Assembly: GCF_014646275.1 (NCBI RefSeq) | Contig: NZ_BMND01000048.1 | Location: forward strand, 1-37,423 | Reading direction: 5' to 3' | DNA length: 37,423 nucleotides | DNA from: Streptomyces kronopolitis | GTDB lineage: Bacteria; Actinomycetota; Actinomycetes; Streptomycetales; Streptomycetaceae | Shown here: one piece after another, positions 7,137 through 15,171 of the stretch | How the letters are laid out: every line of letters begins with the position of its first letter | How positions within the stretch are numbered: position 1 is the first letter of the stretch | Program-made: the position numbers and the translations under genes | The notes under the pieces: model-generated | Told to the model about the DNA's origin: nothing | The model's database searches: none | Seen by the model: the letters and a program-made list of their open reading frames with translations, nothing else

Positions 7137-9068
7137 CTAGGGGCCGAACGCCCGCACGCTCACGCCGCTGCGCAGCCGCCCGGTGACCGTCGCGGGGGCG
7201 CCCGGGGCGGCCGGGGCGGCCAGCGTGCTCCCGTCGCCGGAGGCCCGTACGCCGCCGGTGGCGGTGAGGCCGCCGACGTCCTGGCTGCCGGCCGCGAGCA
7301 GGTACCACTTGCCGGTCCCCGCCCGCCAGTGGATCTCGCCCACCGCATGCGGACCGAAGCGGCTGCAGGCCGCGGTGTCCGCGGCCCGGCCGGCGATCCG
7401 CCCGGGGTCGGCCGGGCGCGCGGCCGGCGCCAGGAACCGCAGCGTCACGCTCCCGGGCCCGCGCCAGGTGTCGGCGCGGGTGCACATCCAGGTCGCCCGT
7501 CCCGCGCCCCCCGGGAGGTCTTGCTCGGCGAACGCCCAGTCGGTGACGGACCGTACGCCGGTGCCCCGCAGCGCCCCGAGTTCGCAGGCGGTACGGGCCC
7601 AGCTCCGCAGCGCCGGGGCGCCGGTGGCCTCGTGCGGTCCGCCATTGGCCGGGGTGCCGCCGGCCGACGGCGGCGGCACGTAGAGCAGGTGGACGGGCAC
7701 GAGGTCGTCGAGGTCGGCCAGGAGGAAGGTCGCGTCGTCGCCGTGGGCGGCGTTCTCGACGACCCGGGTCGAGGGCCGGAAGCGCGCGACCGGCCAGCGT
7801 CCGCAGCCGCCGCCCGGCGCGGGCGGCGTCGCGATCCGGTCGGTGACCCCGTCCGGTGCGACGTGCAGACCGTGCGGCAAAGCGCCCGGCGCCAGCAGAT
7901 CGCGGGTGGTGATCTCGGAGATCCAGGGCGCGAGCAGATAGCGCATCCAGCCGTTGCCGCGTCCGATCACCAGCGCGGCGCCGCCGGTCAGATCCGCGCC
8001 GTCGACCCGTGCGAAGTGCAGGGTGGGCGTGGCGTCTTCGGGCTCGGCGTAGCGCACCAGCCGCTCACCGTCGTGGAAGACCACCACCATCACGTTGTCG
8101 ATCAGCCCTGCGTACAGCAGCTGCGGCGGGTGGTCCGGCGGCCGGGTGGAGGTGCCCGCGGCCGCGGTGATCCGGGCATCGGCGGGCGGCGCCGCCCAGA
8201 CCCGCAGCGCCCGCCCCAGCAGTTCCCGGTCGCCGGCCTGCCGGCCGCGGGCGGGCCAGGCGGTGAAGTCCACCTTGGCGGTGTCCGCCCACCGGTCGTT
8301 GGGGGTGCGCACCAGCCGGGCCGGGTCCAGCGCCTGCTCCGCGACGGTCCGGGGACGCACCGGCCGGTCCCCCGCGCCCCACCACAGCCCGGCCGCCGTG
8401 GCACCGAGGACGAGTACGGCGCCGAGCGCGGCCGCCGCCCGCAGCCGCTGCCGGCGCCGCAGCAGATCCGTCGGCCGGGTCTGCACCGTGCAGGGGTCGA
8501 ACTCCCCGGAGTTCAGCAGCCCCACGGCGCCGGCCCCGGCCTCCCGGTCCAGCTGCCCGGCCGCCTGCTGCGCCAGGTCCGGGGCGGGCGCCCCGGCCTC
8601 CTCCAGCACGGTGCGCGCGGCGTCCTCGTCCAGGCCCTCCAGATGCCACAGCCCGAGGGTGGCGCGTACGGAGGCGGGGACGGCGGACAGGGCCTGGTCC
8701 AGCGCGAGTTCCTCGGCACCGCCGGCCCGCGGGAACAGCCGCAGCCCCCAGACCTGCGGCAGCACCGGCAGCCCCCGGCCGGCCCGCCCCTCGTACGCCA
8801 GCGCCAGCCGCAGGGTCCGCAGCCGCACCAGGTCGTAGCCGGCCTCGGCCGCCGGTCCGCGCTGGGCCGGGAGCCCGCCGTCCGGCCGGCGCAGCCGAGC
8901 CCGCGGCAGTGCCCGCTGGACCAGGGCGTGCGCGGTCAGGACCCGCCGGTGCCGGCCCATCGACGGGGGCAGGACGAGGTAGGCGAGGCGGACGAGCCGT
9001 GGGTAGTGCTCGACGATGGCCGCCTCGGCCCGTTCGACATCGGCCCGGGTGCGTTCGTCCATGGGCAT
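7137..9068 (-). CDS. Membrane-anchored protein with degenerate sigma-70-like N-terminus
   Basis: A 643-residue protein. Residues 13-52 (AAIVEHYPRLVRLAYLVL onward) resemble sigma-70 region 2. Residues 130-155 (PASVRATLGLWHLEGLDED) resemble the start of region 4, but the acidic and HTH residues of real ECF sigma factors are eroded. One transmembrane helix follows at about 211-231, after the Arg-rich cytoplasmic stretch DLLRRRQRLR. The remaining 400 residues should lie outside the cell. I do not recognise that domain, which contains several Cys residues. Two start codons (9068 and 9062) are possible, neither with a strong ribosome site. Function unknown; an anti-sigma or surface-sensing role would be speculation. 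Confidence 0.8.
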   Translation of the reverse strand: MPMDERTRADVERAEAAIVEHYPRLVRLAYLVLPPSMGRHRRVLTAHALVQRALPRARLRRPDGGLPAQRGPAAEAGYDLVRLRTLRLALAYEGRAGRGLPVLPQVWGLRLFPRAGGAEELALDQALSAVPASVRATLGLWHLEGLDEDAARTVLEEAGAPAPDLAQQAAGQLDREAGAGAVGLLNSGEFDPCTVQTRPTDLLRRRQRLRAAAALGAVLVLGATAAGLWWGAGDRPVRPRTVAEQALDPARLVRTPNDRWADTAKVDFTAWPARGRQAGDRELLGRALRVWAAPPADARITAAAGTSTRPPDHPPQLLYAGLIDNVMVVVFHDGERLVRYAEPEDATPTLHFARVDGADLTGGAALVIGRGNGWMRYLLAPWISEITTRDLLAPGALPHGLHVAPDGVTDRIATPPAPGGGCGRWPVARFRPSTRVVENAAHGDDATFLLADLDDLVPVHLLYVPPPSAGGTPANGGPHEATGAPALRSWARTACELGALRGTGVRSVTDWAFAEQDLPGGAGRATWMCTRADTWRGPGSVTLRFLAPAARPADPGRIAGRAADTAACSRFGPHAVGEIHWRAGTGKWYLLAAGSQDVGGLTATGGVRASGDGSTLAAPAAPGAPATVTGRLRSGVSVRAFGP

Positions 9069-9192
9069 GGCCTGGAACAGCCCTTCGCAAAGTGGCGGAG
9101 TGCGCCGTCGTGGGTGGTGCACGCGTTCCAACGAGTGATTCTTGGGACGGTCACACGGCGCCCCGGCCGAGCGGCGCCGAGCGGGCGCCGGC

Positions 9193-9252
9193 CCGAACAC
9201 ACCGTCACCGATCCGAACATGCCGTCACCGCGGCGGACACCGTGTCACCGAT
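9193..9252. repeat. Three imperfect 20-bp tandem repeats in a divergent intergenic region
   Basis: Units at 9193-9212, 9213-9232 and 9233-9252 share the core GTCACCG. Units 1 and 2 match at 16 of 20 positions, units 1 and 3 at 15 of 20. The 20-bp period is about two helical turns, so equivalent bases face the same side of the DNA, as in clustered operator half-sites. The array lies in the 258-nt gap between the divergent sigma-like protein gene and the DUF4240 gene. Confidence 0.55.
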
Positions 9253-9326
9253 CCGGATAACGACCCCGTCGCATCCGGGGTACTCCGCATGCGCCGGGGC
9301 CCGGCAGGGCCGATGCTGGAGCGGTG

Positions 9327-9845
9327 ATGGACGAGACGGAGTTCTGGGAACTGATCGACAGTTCCCGCGAGGTGGCCGAGGGCGACCCCGAAGAGCAGGC
9401 CGACGCGCTGGTCGAAAGGCTGCTCGGGCTCGATCCGGACGCCGTCGTGGACTTCGCCCGTCATTTCGAGGCGCGCTACAACCGGGCGTACACCTGGGAC
9501 CTGTGGGCCGCGGCGACCCTGCTGCTGGGCGGCGCCGGCGACGACGCCTTCGACTACTTCCGCTGCTGGCTGATCGGCCAGGGCCGGGAGGTCTTCGAGG
9601 GCGCGCTGCACGACCCGGACCAGCTCGCCGAACTGCTCGACGACTTCGACGAGGCGATGGACGGCGACGCCGAGGAGCTGGGCTACGCGGCCGACGAGGC
9701 CTACGAGCAGTTGACCGGCGGGGTGATGCCCGATCTGGCGCTGCCCGCGCCGCCGCGCGAACCGACCGGCGGCTACCTCGACTTCGAGGACGACCAGGCC
9801 CTGGCGGAGCGCCTGCCCCGCCTCTGGGACCGGTTCCGCTCCTGA
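9327..9845 (+). CDS. DUF4240 domain protein
   Basis: A 172-residue acidic protein beginning MDETEFWELIDSSRE, typical of DUF4240. Conserved features include the segment FARHFEARYNRAYTWDLWAAA and FDYFRCWLIGQGREVFEGAL. No signal peptide or membrane helix is visible, so it is probably cytoplasmic. Function is not known for the family. The ATG at 9327 is preceded by GGAG at 9318-9321; a GTG at 9324 is too close to that site. It stands alone, divergent from the sigma-like protein gene. Confidence 0.85.
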   Translation: MDETEFWELIDSSREVAEGDPEEQADALVERLLGLDPDAVVDFARHFEARYNRAYTWDLWAAATLLLGGAGDDAFDYFRCWLIGQGREVFEGALHDPDQLAELLDDFDEAMDGDAEELGYAADEAYEQLTGGVMPDLALPAPPREPTGGYLDFEDDQALAERLPRLWDRFRS

Positions 9846-9934
9846 GCCCCGGGCGGCTGAGGGGGTGTCAGCCGACGCGGCGCAAGCGGCGCCGCGGATT
9901 CCGCTGCCGGCCGTGACTGCGGCAGTATGGCCCC

Positions 9935-10819
9935 ATGCGGATCGCGATCACCGGCTCGACCGGGCTCATCGGCACGGCGCTCGTCCGGTCCCTGCGCGCG
10001 GACGGCCACGAGGTCGTCCGGCTCGTGCGGCGGGCCCCCGCGGCGGCCGGCGAGGTGCGCTGGGACCCCAGGCGCCAGGAGCTGGACCCGGCGGGGCTGG
10101 CCGGCTGCGAGGCGGTCGTCCATCTGGCCGGCGCCGGGGTCGGCGACCACCGCTGGACGGCCGCCTACAAGCAGGAGATCCGCGACAGCCGCGTGCTGGG
10201 CACCCGGGCCCTCGCCGCGGCGCTCACCGCCATGGACACCCCGCCGCGGGTCCTCGTCTCCGGCAGCGCCATCGGCTACTACGGCGACACCGGCGACCGG
10301 CGCACGGACGAGAGCGCACCGGCCGGCCACGGCTTCCTGCCGGAGGTCTGCACGGCCTGGGAGGACGCCGCGCAGCCGGTCCGGGACGCGGGCATCCGCA
10401 CCGCCTTCGCCCGCACCGGTCTGGTCGTGGCCCGCTCGGGCGGCGCCTGGGGACGGCTCTTCCCGTTCTTCCGGCTCGGCCTCGGCGGCCGGTTCGGGGA
10501 CGGCAGCCAGTACTGGAGCTTCATCTCGCTGGCGGACCACATCGCGGCGCTGCGCCACCTCCTGGACACCGACGACCTCTCCGGGCCGGTCAATCTCACG
10601 GCGCCGGAACCGGTCACCAACCGCGAGGCGACCGCCGTGATGGGCCATGTCCTGAACCGGCCCACGCTGTGCACCGTTCCGGCGCCGGTACTGCGGGCCG
10701 CCCTCGGGGAGTTCGCCGGCGATGTGCTGGGCAGCCAGCGGGTCGTCCCGCGGCGGCTGCTGGACTCGGGGTTCGCCTTCCGCCACCCGCGGATCATCGA
10801 CGCGATCCGAGCGGCGTAG
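9935..10819 (+). CDS. TIGR01777-family NAD-dependent epimerase/dehydratase-like protein
   Basis: A 294-residue extended SDR. The N-terminal GSTGLIG (residues 7-13) is the dinucleotide-binding loop. The segments SGSAIGYYGDTGD and ARTGLVVARSGGAW, and a C-terminal DUF1731-like region (VPAPVLRAALGEFAGDVLGSQRVVPRRL), are diagnostic of this family, which includes E. coli YfcH and is implicated in septum or chloroplast division in other organisms. No clear ribosome site precedes the ATG, so translation may be leaderless or start weakly. It is followed by a 225-nt gap with no feature I can support other than the ribosome site of the next gene. Confidence 0.9.
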   Translation: MRIAITGSTGLIGTALVRSLRADGHEVVRLVRRAPAAAGEVRWDPRRQELDPAGLAGCEAVVHLAGAGVGDHRWTAAYKQEIRDSRVLGTRALAAALTAMDTPPRVLVSGSAIGYYGDTGDRRTDESAPAGHGFLPEVCTAWEDAAQPVRDAGIRTAFARTGLVVARSGGAWGRLFPFFRLGLGGRFGDGSQYWSFISLADHIAALRHLLDTDDLSGPVNLTAPEPVTNREATAVMGHVLNRPTLCTVPAPVLRAALGEFAGDVLGSQRVVPRRLLDSGFAFRHPRIIDAIRAA

Positions 10820-11044
10820 GCCTCCGGGCGCCGCGCCCGCCGGCCGGGCCGTACGGCGTCCCCGGGCCGTCCGCCGCCCCGGCCGCACCGCACTCTTCGG
10901 CCACGGACACGGGTGCGCCCCGGCCTCTTCCGCGCACACGGGCCGCCCGGTTCCGTTCGTCCTCTCCCGCACCTCCGGCATCCCCTGCGGCGACAGTGGG
11001 CATGACAACGGTGCCGCCATTGGGAGCGACCTCGGGAGGGGCAT

Positions 11045-12439
11045 GTGCTGCGTACCGCATCGGCCGTGGACGTCGTCATTGTGGGAGCCGGTCCCGCCGG
11101 ACTCGCCGCCGCCCGCCATCTGACCGGCGCCGGGGTGTCCGTCGCCGTCCTGGAAGCCTCATCGAAGATCGGCGGCCGGTCCGTCACCGACCGGCTCGAC
11201 GGGTTCCGGCTGGACCACTGCGGCCGGCCGCTGGCCGTCTCCGCCGCCGAGCTGCGCCGCACCCCGGGCCTCGACGCGCTGGCCCCGCGCCCGTTCGCCC
11301 CCGGCCTGGGCGTCCACCACGGGCTGCGGCTCCAGCGCATCAGCGCCCCCCGCAGCACCAAGGGCGCGCTGTCCGCAGCGCGCGCCCTGCTGCGCGCGGA
11401 CCGCCGCACGGAGCGCCGGACGGACCGTCAGGCGGACGGCGGGCAGGGCCGCCCCGCCGAGCGGCGGACCGCACCGGACCGGGAGCGCCGCACCCTGCGC
11501 CGCCTCGACCGCCGCACCGGCCCCTCGTCCCCCGCGCCCGCCGCGTTCGCCCCGGCCGGCGACCGCCCCATCCGCGACGCCCTGGCGAGCCGCCCGGCCT
11601 TCCCGCCCCGCCCTCATGACGCCTTCCTGCGGCCCCTGCTGGGCGCCCTGCTGTGCGATCCGCAGCTGCGCGGCTCCAGCCGGGGCGCCGCCGCCGCGCT
11701 GCGCGGCTACGCGGAGGGCCAGCTGTGGCTGCCGGCCGGCGGCGCCTGCGCCGTCCCCGAACTCCTCGCCGCCGCCCTGCCGCCCGGCACGGTCCGCACC
11801 TCGGTGCGGGTCACCGCGGTCTCCACGACCGGGGTGCACACCGCCGAACACGGCCCCGTCCCCTGCCGGGCGGTGCTGGTGGCCACCGGCGCCCGCGCCG
11901 CGGCCGAGCTGCTGCCGGGGCTGCGGGTGCCCGCCTTCCACCCGGTGACGGTCCTGCACCACACCGCGGCGACGGGCCGGGGCCGCGGCGCGCCGGCCCG
12001 CGACACCACGCTGATCCTGCCGACGGACGGCCCGGTCGCGTACACCTACGCCGCCGGCGCCATCGACCCGTCCCGCACCCCGCCCGGCCGCACCCTGCTC
12101 ACCACGGTCGTGCTGGGCGCCGCGGCGGCGCTGCCCCCGGCCGTCCTCGACCGGGCGGTCGGCCCCCAGCTGGACCGGATCCACGGTGCGCACACCGACG
12201 ACCGGCAGCTGCTGACGACCCATCACGATCCGTACGCGGTACCGGCGATGCCCGCCCCGCACGACCCGGAGCGCCCGGTGCGGGTGCTCGCCGGCCTCTA
12301 TGTCTGCGGCGACCACCGCGACACCGGCACCCTCCAGGGCGCCCTCAACTCGGGACGGCGCGCCGCCCGCGCCGTCCTCCAGGACTTCGGCCTGCCGGCC
12401 TTCACCACCGAACCGGACACCCTCCCCACGGCGGCCTGA
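11045..12439 (+). CDS. FAD-dependent amine oxidase/desaturase-like oxidoreductase
   Basis: A 464-residue flavoprotein. The Rossmann FAD motif VGAGPAGLAAARHL starts at residue 13, GGRSVTDRLDGFRLD follows at 43-57, and a C-terminal FAD-contact motif (YVCGDHRDTGTLQGALNSGRRAA) ends the protein, as in phytoene-desaturase and protoporphyrinogen-oxidase relatives. Residues 116-158 form an unusual Arg/Thr-rich insert with repeated RRT units, presumably a disordered loop in a region that is normally shorter. Start is GTG at 11045, preceded by GGGAGGGG. It converges with the TPR regulator gene (20 nt between stops). Substrate unknown. Confidence 0.87.
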   Translation: MLRTASAVDVVIVGAGPAGLAAARHLTGAGVSVAVLEASSKIGGRSVTDRLDGFRLDHCGRPLAVSAAELRRTPGLDALAPRPFAPGLGVHHGLRLQRISAPRSTKGALSAARALLRADRRTERRTDRQADGGQGRPAERRTAPDRERRTLRRLDRRTGPSSPAPAAFAPAGDRPIRDALASRPAFPPRPHDAFLRPLLGALLCDPQLRGSSRGAAAALRGYAEGQLWLPAGGACAVPELLAAALPPGTVRTSVRVTAVSTTGVHTAEHGPVPCRAVLVATGARAAAELLPGLRVPAFHPVTVLHHTAATGRGRGAPARDTTLILPTDGPVAYTYAAGAIDPSRTPPGRTLLTTVVLGAAAALPPAVLDRAVGPQLDRIHGAHTDDRQLLTTHHDPYAVPAMPAPHDPERPVRVLAGLYVCGDHRDTGTLQGALNSGRRAARAVLQDFGLPAFTTEPDTLPTAA

Positions 12440-12459
12440 CCGGGGCGGCGCCCGGCGCC

Positions 12460-13914
12460 TCAGCCCAGCGCCGCCACCCGCTCGCGATACCCGCGCACCG
12501 CCGCCGCGTCGCGGTAGGGCTCCAGGCGGCGCTCGAACTCCCTGACGTACTCATGGGCCCGCACGGACCGCATCTCGGAGGCCTGGAGCGCCGCCTCGGC
12601 ACCCAGCGTGCAGGCCTGCTCCAGCTCCCCCAGACCCAGCCGCGCGGTCGCCAGCACCACCCGGCAGAAGAGCCGGCTGCGCGCGAACCCGGCCGCGCGC
12701 AGCTGGAGCGAGCGCTCGGCGTGCTGGGAGGCCGCGCGGTACTGCTGGAGATCGCGGTGGCAGTGCGCCAGCTCGTCGGCGAGCTGCGCCTCGTCGAAGA
12801 AGCGCGCCCAGTACGGCGTCTCGTCGCCCGGACGGACGGTCTCCAGCGCCCGCTCGGCCCGGGCCAGCGCCGCCGTGCACGCCCGGACCTCGCCCAGCAC
12901 GCCGTGGCCGCGCGCCTCGGCGGAGTGCAGCAGCGCCTGCACGGCGGGCGGCGCGCTGCTGCCGATGCCCTGCTGGGCGACCCGGGCCAGCTGGACGGCC
13001 TCCCGGCCGTGCCCCAGGTAGACGGCCTGCCGGCTCATCGTCACCAGGACGTAGGACCCGTACGCCCGGTCACCGGCGGCCTGGGCCAGCCGCAGGGCCT
13101 GGACGAAGTACCGCTGCGCCAGGCCGTGGGCGGCGATGTCGTACGAGGTCCAGCCCGCCAGCCGGGTCAGATCGGCGGTGGCCGCGAACAGCCGGCGGCC
13201 GGTGGCCTCCCCGTAGGAGCCGCGCAGCATCGGCTCGGCCTCGTGCTCCAGATAGCGCACCAGAGCCTGCCGGGCGTGACCGCCGCCGTAGGCGTGGTCC
13301 AGCGCCCGGAACAGCTCGCCGACCGAGCGCAGCGCCGCGATGTCCCCGGAGGTGACCCGGGAGCCCTGGGTGCGGTCGACCTGGTCGTTGCGGCGCTGGC
13401 GCGGCACCGTGGGCCGGCCGCCCTGGGCGGGCACCCGGCCCGGGGCGTCGGTGGCCTCGCCCCGGGCGACCCGCTCGTCGGCGCGGCCGATCAGCCAGTC
13501 CCGGCTGGGCACCACCAGCCCGGCCGGGGTGAAGGCGATCTTGCGCAGCTCGGCGTGGCTGCCGGAGTCCTTGCGCCACAGGCCGCTGACGATGTCCACC
13601 GCCTCGCTGGGAGTCGCGGCGAACTCCAGCCCGGCGTACACCGGCGCACAGGCGTCCAGGCCGAGGTCCTGGGCGGACAGCCGGCGGCCGAGCCGGCGGG
13701 TGAACACCTCCGCGATCAGGGCGGGGGTGGTGCCGCGCGGCTGCTGGCCGCGCAGCCAGCGGGTGACCGACGTCTTGTCGTAGCGCAGGTCGAGGCCGTG
13801 CTCGATGCCGAGCTGGTCCACCCGTCTGGCGAGGCCGGCGTTGGAGAATCCCGCCTCGGCGATGAGCGCGGCGAGCTGGCGGTTGGGCGTGTGGTGCGGG
13901 GGTCGTTCCGTCAT
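12460..13914 (-). CDS. HTH/TPR-type transcriptional regulator (NsdA-like)
   Basis: A 484-residue protein. Residues 11-78 look like a helix-turn-helix domain (NRQLAALIAEAGFSNAGLARRV, then TSVTRWLRGQQP). The C-terminal half is helical with TPR-like repeats (for example the regions around QALRLAQAAGDRAYGSYVLV and ERSLQLRAAGFARSRLFCRV). This layout matches Streptomyces regulators such as NsdA that affect sporulation and antibiotic production; closeness to NsdA itself is inferred. The ATG at 13914 begins the HTH part; the frame is open upstream, but that stretch runs opposite lipB and its leader. GGAG lies about 12 nt before the ATG. It is divergent from lipB. Confidence 0.85.
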   Translation of the reverse strand: MTERPPHHTPNRQLAALIAEAGFSNAGLARRVDQLGIEHGLDLRYDKTSVTRWLRGQQPRGTTPALIAEVFTRRLGRRLSAQDLGLDACAPVYAGLEFAATPSEAVDIVSGLWRKDSGSHAELRKIAFTPAGLVVPSRDWLIGRADERVARGEATDAPGRVPAQGGRPTVPRQRRNDQVDRTQGSRVTSGDIAALRSVGELFRALDHAYGGGHARQALVRYLEHEAEPMLRGSYGEATGRRLFAATADLTRLAGWTSYDIAAHGLAQRYFVQALRLAQAAGDRAYGSYVLVTMSRQAVYLGHGREAVQLARVAQQGIGSSAPPAVQALLHSAEARGHGVLGEVRACTAALARAERALETVRPGDETPYWARFFDEAQLADELAHCHRDLQQYRAASQHAERSLQLRAAGFARSRLFCRVVLATARLGLGELEQACTLGAEAALQASEMRSVRAHEYVREFERRLEPYRDAAAVRGYRERVAALG

Positions 13915-14151
13915 CAGCTTTACCGGTCTCCTGCCTTCCGGGCCGCACTGCCGGGTCCGGCGGACCCTGCTCCGGCACTGCTCATCGCCCTTGTGGAACG
14001 GCGTGAATGTAACGGCCTTCGGGACCCTGATCACCGCCTGCGCCCCGCGTTCATCCGATCGTGTGAGCAGGGGCGAATGAGCCGGACACCGGCCGCCTGC
14101 CGGGCCAGGGACGGGCGGCCGTACAGTGGCAGGGGCGCGAAGTGGCATCAA

Positions 14152-14171
14152 TGTTGCGGCGCACCGCAACA
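14152..14171. promoter_or_regulatory. Inverted repeat upstream of lipB (candidate operator)
   Basis: TGTTGCGG (14152-14159) and CCGCAACA (14164-14171) form a perfect 8-bp dyad with a 4-nt spacer. It lies 22 nt before the lipB GTG and 9 nt before its ribosome site, in the 279-nt divergent region shared with the TPR regulator. It could be a DNA operator or a small leader hairpin. I see no reliable -35/-10 pair for lipB. Confidence 0.45.
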
Positions 14172-14193
14172 CAGGTTCGAAGAGGAGCTGCCG

Positions 14194-15009
14194 GTGACTG
14201 CGATCTCCCAGGGGGAGACCCCCGCACCCGAGGGGTTGCGCTTTGTGCATCTGGGCTTCGGCGCCGAGGCCGTGGAGTACACCGCGGCCTGGCAGGAGCA
14301 GCGCCGGGTGCACGCCGCCCGGTTCGCCGACGAGGTGCCCGACACCTGCCTGCTGCTGGAGCACCGGGCCGTCTACACCGCGGGGCGGCGCACGTCCGAC
14401 GACGAGCGCCCGCTGGACGGGACCCCGGTCGTCGACGTGGACCGCGGCGGGAAGATCACCTGGCACGGCCCCGGCCAGCTGGTCGGCTACCCCATCCAGA
14501 AGCTGCCGCGCCCGGTGGACGTCGTCGCCCATGTGCGCCGCCTCGAAGAGGCCCTGATCCGGGTCTGCGCCGAGTTCGGCGTGGCGGGCACCCGCATCGA
14601 GGGCCGCAGCGGCGTGTGGGTGCTGGGCGACCCGGTGGAGCAGCGGGCGGCCCTGGGCGGGCTGAACCTCGACTTCGACCCCCGGGTGGCGGACGAGATG
14701 TTCGACCCGCGGCTGAACGGTCCCGAGTACGCGCCGTCCAACGCCGGCCAGCGCCGCGAGGACCGCAAGCTCGCCGCGATCGGCATCCGCGTCGCCAAGG
14801 GCGTCACCATGCACGGCTTCGCGCTGAACGTGAACCCGGACAACACCTCGTTCGACAAGATCGTCCCGTGCGGCATCCGCGATGCCGGCGTCGCCTCGCT
14901 CGCCAACGAGCTGGGCCGGGAGATCACCATCGCCGAGGTGCTGCCCGTCGTCGAGAAGCACCTGCGGGACGTCCTCGAGGGCGCCGACCTCCTCCCCCGC
15001 GCGGTCTGA
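14194..15009 (+). CDS. lipB: Octanoyl-[ACP]:protein N-octanoyltransferase
   Basis: A 271-residue enzyme that moves octanoate from acyl carrier protein to lipoyl-domain lysines, the first step of lipoate synthesis. The signature RGGKITWHGPGQLVGYP is at residues 84-100. The catalytic pair is Cys226 (IVPCGI) and Lys192 (RKLAAIGIRV). Residues about 144-190 are an insert (beginning LGDPVEQRAALGG) that replaces the short turn seen in E. coli LipB; I believe it is normal for Streptomyces. GTG at 14194 follows AGAGGAG (14181-14187). lipA follows after 162 nt. Products serve the E2 subunits encoded at the start of the window and the glycine cleavage system. Confidence 0.96.
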   Translation: MTAISQGETPAPEGLRFVHLGFGAEAVEYTAAWQEQRRVHAARFADEVPDTCLLLEHRAVYTAGRRTSDDERPLDGTPVVDVDRGGKITWHGPGQLVGYPIQKLPRPVDVVAHVRRLEEALIRVCAEFGVAGTRIEGRSGVWVLGDPVEQRAALGGLNLDFDPRVADEMFDPRLNGPEYAPSNAGQRREDRKLAAIGIRVAKGVTMHGFALNVNPDNTSFDKIVPCGIRDAGVASLANELGREITIAEVLPVVEKHLRDVLEGADLLPRAV

Positions 15010-15061
15010 GCCGCCCGGCCCGGCAGGTACAGGTCATGCGGATCAAAGGGTTCCGGGAATG

Positions 15062-15131
15062 CGACCCCGCCATACGGGGTTGCCCCGCACGTAAAGACGT
15101 GCGAATCAACGGGCGTACCCTGGTGTACGCC
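15062..15131 (+). promoter_or_regulatory. Three tandem stem-loops between lipB and lipA
   Basis: Hairpin 1: 15062-15069 pairs 15075-15082 (8 bp, one G-U, 5-nt loop). Hairpin 2: CGCACGT (15086-15092) pairs ACGTGCG (15097-15103), loop AAAG. Hairpin 3: GGCGTAC (15112-15118) pairs GTACGCC (15125-15131), 6-nt loop. They sit back to back and end 40 nt before the lipA GTG. No T-run follows any of them. They may form a structured leader or a processing site between the two genes; I know of no described RNA element of this form here. Confidence 0.5.
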
Positions 15132-15171
15132 GCAGAAACGAATGCCGCGTAAGCAGAAAGGGGCGCCGGTC

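Noticed and set aside
9193..9252. A short CRISPR-like array
   Set aside because: The units are directly tandem with no spacers, imperfect, and there are no cas genes.
6069..9260. A 1063-codon plus-strand frame across the SDR and sigma-like genes
   Set aside because: Its translation is Arg/Gly/Pro-rich without any domain, while both minus-strand genes have clear family or topology signals.
11653..15009. A long frame ending in lipB that suggested a fusion
   Set aside because: The part before 14194 is the antisense of the TPR regulator and a shifted frame of the flavoprotein gene. lipB has its own ribosome site and complete domain.
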